Assembly: GCA_900754755.1 (NCBI GenBank)
Contig: CAAEEC010000145.1
Span: forward strand, 1 to 6,913
Direction: 5' to 3'
DNA length: 6,913 nt
DNA from: Clostridia bacterium
GTDB lineage: Bacteria; Bacillota; Clostridia; Christensenellales; Aristaeellaceae
The translations under genes and the position numbers were made by a program. This document shows positions 5,354 through 6,913 of the stretch, piece after piece. How positions within the stretch are numbered: the stretch's first letter is position 1; each line of letters begins with the position of its first letter. The notes below the pieces were generated by a model. That model did no database searches and was not told the DNA's origin. It saw nothing but the letters and a program-made list of their open reading frames with translations.

Positions 5354-6913
5354 ATGGCGAAAAGAACGTTAGCTCTGCTCCTTGCGCTGCTTCTTACGGG
5401 AAGCATGGTTGACTTTTCCTTGGCGGAAGAGGAAATCAAATGGTCTGGCAGCATTTCCGTGGCGCCTTATATGATGGGGCCCATCGTGGATGACCAGGTT
5501 ACGCCGCTGATTGAAGAAGCCCTGCTCGACTATGGATACGATGTGGAATTGGAAAACGTGTATATCGAGAACAACGACTACGCCAATCTGCTCAATTTGC
5601 GCATTGCTTCGGACGATGCGCCGGACATTTTCAAAGTTGATACCGATGTCATGCTCGACCGTTATTATGAGCAAGGCGTTATCGCGGCCTGGGACGAGGA
5701 ATTTTTCCGCGAGAACGCGCCCGATGTCGCGGCGTTTATCGACGCAGGCAATCCGTTGGGCACCAACGCGAACATCGTGGACGCCACCTGGGCCATGTGC
5801 AAACGCGATGGGGAAATGTGCGCCGTTCCGCTGATTTCTCGGAATACGGGTTCGCAAATCAATGTGATTTACAACACGTAATGGCTAGAAAACCTGGGTG
5901 CGGAAGTGCCAGAAACGCTGGATGAGTTTATCGATTTGATGTATCGCTTCACGTTCGAAGATCCCGATGGCAATGGCGTGGACGATACATATGGCATGTC
6001 GGCTTCTATGATCGGGCCGATCTTTGGTGCGTATGGTTCCTGGACGGGCTATATGGGATTCGACACTGGCTTCTGGTATGATGTGGATGGTGAGCTGGTC
6101 TCCTGCGACGTTATGCCGCATAATAAGGAAGCGCTCGCGTTGGTGAAGCAGCTGTACGACGATGGCGTGCTGGATCCGGAGTTCATCACCGGCGAAAACC
6201 AGGGCGGCTATTGGGCCATTAGCCATTCCTTCGTCAATGGCCGCATCGGCGTGACGCACACCGCCCGCATGACCCACTATACACCCGCCGATCTTTATGG
6301 CACCGGCAACAATCCAGGCACCGTGCTCGTGGAATTCCAGGCGGTTCAAGGCCCGGATGCAAGTGTGACCATTGGCCCGTGGCCGGAAGGCCCGTATGGC
6401 GATAGGGGCGGTTTCCTGCGCTATACCAACAGCATCAATGGAGCAACTGTGTATAACATCAATATGGATGAGGAAAAGCTGGCGGCACTCTTCCAGATCA
6501 TGAACATCTTTGCTACCGATTTTGAATTGGCAGAACTCGCTTACCACGGCATTGAAGGCGTGCACTTTGAGCGAGCGGGCGATGAATTCAACACCCGTGT
6601 CAGTCTGATTCCTGCCGACGAACAGACGATCGCTTACGGCGTTGGCGCCATGCGCGGCATTTATGGCCCGGAGAGTCCGCTCAATGAGGAACTCCATGAG
6701 TACAACAGCAAGAGCGCTACCAGCGTTTGGATGGATGAGATCTATTCGCAGTATGAAGGGCTCACGCCAATGGTCGGCTATGTGAACAAGCTGTGGACTT
6801 CCTTGCCTTCGCAGGCGCAATATCAGGCAGAATTGATCACTTATCGCGACGAAACCTGGACGAAGATCATCCAAGGCACGCTGGATATCGACGATTATGA
6901 CACGTATGTGGAA
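5354..6913 (+). pseudogene. Extracellular solute-binding protein with an in-frame stop, 3' end cut by window
   Basis: This is the substrate-capturing component of the importer, a large family 1-type (LplA/LipO-like) binding protein. ATG at 5354 follows GGGAGGA (5340-5346) by 7 nt; the ATG at 5336 lies upstream of that site and is rejected. A signal peptide is clear (basic AKR, then a leucine/alanine core), with a likely signal peptidase I site after FSLA at residue 24. A TAA at codon 176 (5879-5881) interrupts the frame after IYNT; the same frame then continues WLENLGAEVPETLDEFIDLM and stays open for 344 codons to the window edge. The typical DPDGNGVDDTYG motif follows shortly after the stop, and the last visible residues (WTKIIQGTLDIDDYDTYVE) are close to a normal C-terminus. 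Apart from the stop the gene looks complete. A point mutation or a sequencing error is likelier than recoding, because TAA also ends the neighbouring permease and regulator genes. Confidence 0.88.

Noticed and set aside
5879..5881. Stop-codon recoding, with TAA read as an amino acid
   Set aside because: TAA ends the ytcP-type permease and the regulator gene at positions with normal C-termini, and only one internal TAA is seen.
5885..6874. Long open frame on the minus strand opposite the binding-protein gene
   Set aside because: It is a shadow of the real gene: the plus-strand frame shows clear family motifs throughout, and the antisense product has no recognisable features.

Overview
The window looks like a carbohydrate-uptake locus from a member of the Bacillota (Firmicutes). 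The grounds are the gene set (LplB/YtcP-type sugar permeases, a large secreted solute-binding protein and a divergent membrane-bound AraC-type regulator), strong Shine-Dalgarno sites with some TTG starts, and roughly 50% GC by eye. A finer placement (Paenibacillus-like or gut clostridial) cannot be made from the sequence alone.

Layout. Positions 28-3159 (minus strand) hold one regulator gene: an N-terminal membrane segment, an extracellular dCache-like sensor and a C-terminal AraC DNA-binding domain. It is split by a 1,628-bp IS3-family insertion sequence at 931-2558, flanked by a 4-bp ACGG duplication. Removing the IS and one duplication restores the sensor reading frame exactly. The two gene pieces also carry two frame changes, and the reconstructed product (about 500 codons) seems to lack the second membrane helix and the linker usual in this family. 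The IS has orfA and orfB, an intact DDE catalytic triad, a probable -1 frameshift site, and an unusually long non-coding right tail containing an imperfect palindrome of about 120 bp.

The 282-bp gap at 3160-3441 holds two well-formed divergent promoters, one for the regulator and one for the transport operon, with a tandem 10-bp repeat just upstream of the operon's -35 box. The operon runs rightward: an LplB-type permease (3442-4389), a YtcP-type permease (4405-5298), an 8-bp hairpin, then a secreted solute-binding protein (5354 to the window edge). No ATPase gene is present, which is usual for this transporter group; a shared MsmX-type ATPase encoded elsewhere is the likely partner.

The binding-protein frame has a single in-frame TAA at 5879-5881, followed by 344 more open codons to the window edge. 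The broken regulator and the interrupted binding protein suggest that the locus is decaying, or that the assembly has errors, while both permeases still look intact. I found no convincing new biological system. The items most worth a second look are the chain of lesions, the palindromic IS tail and the frameshift signal in the IS.
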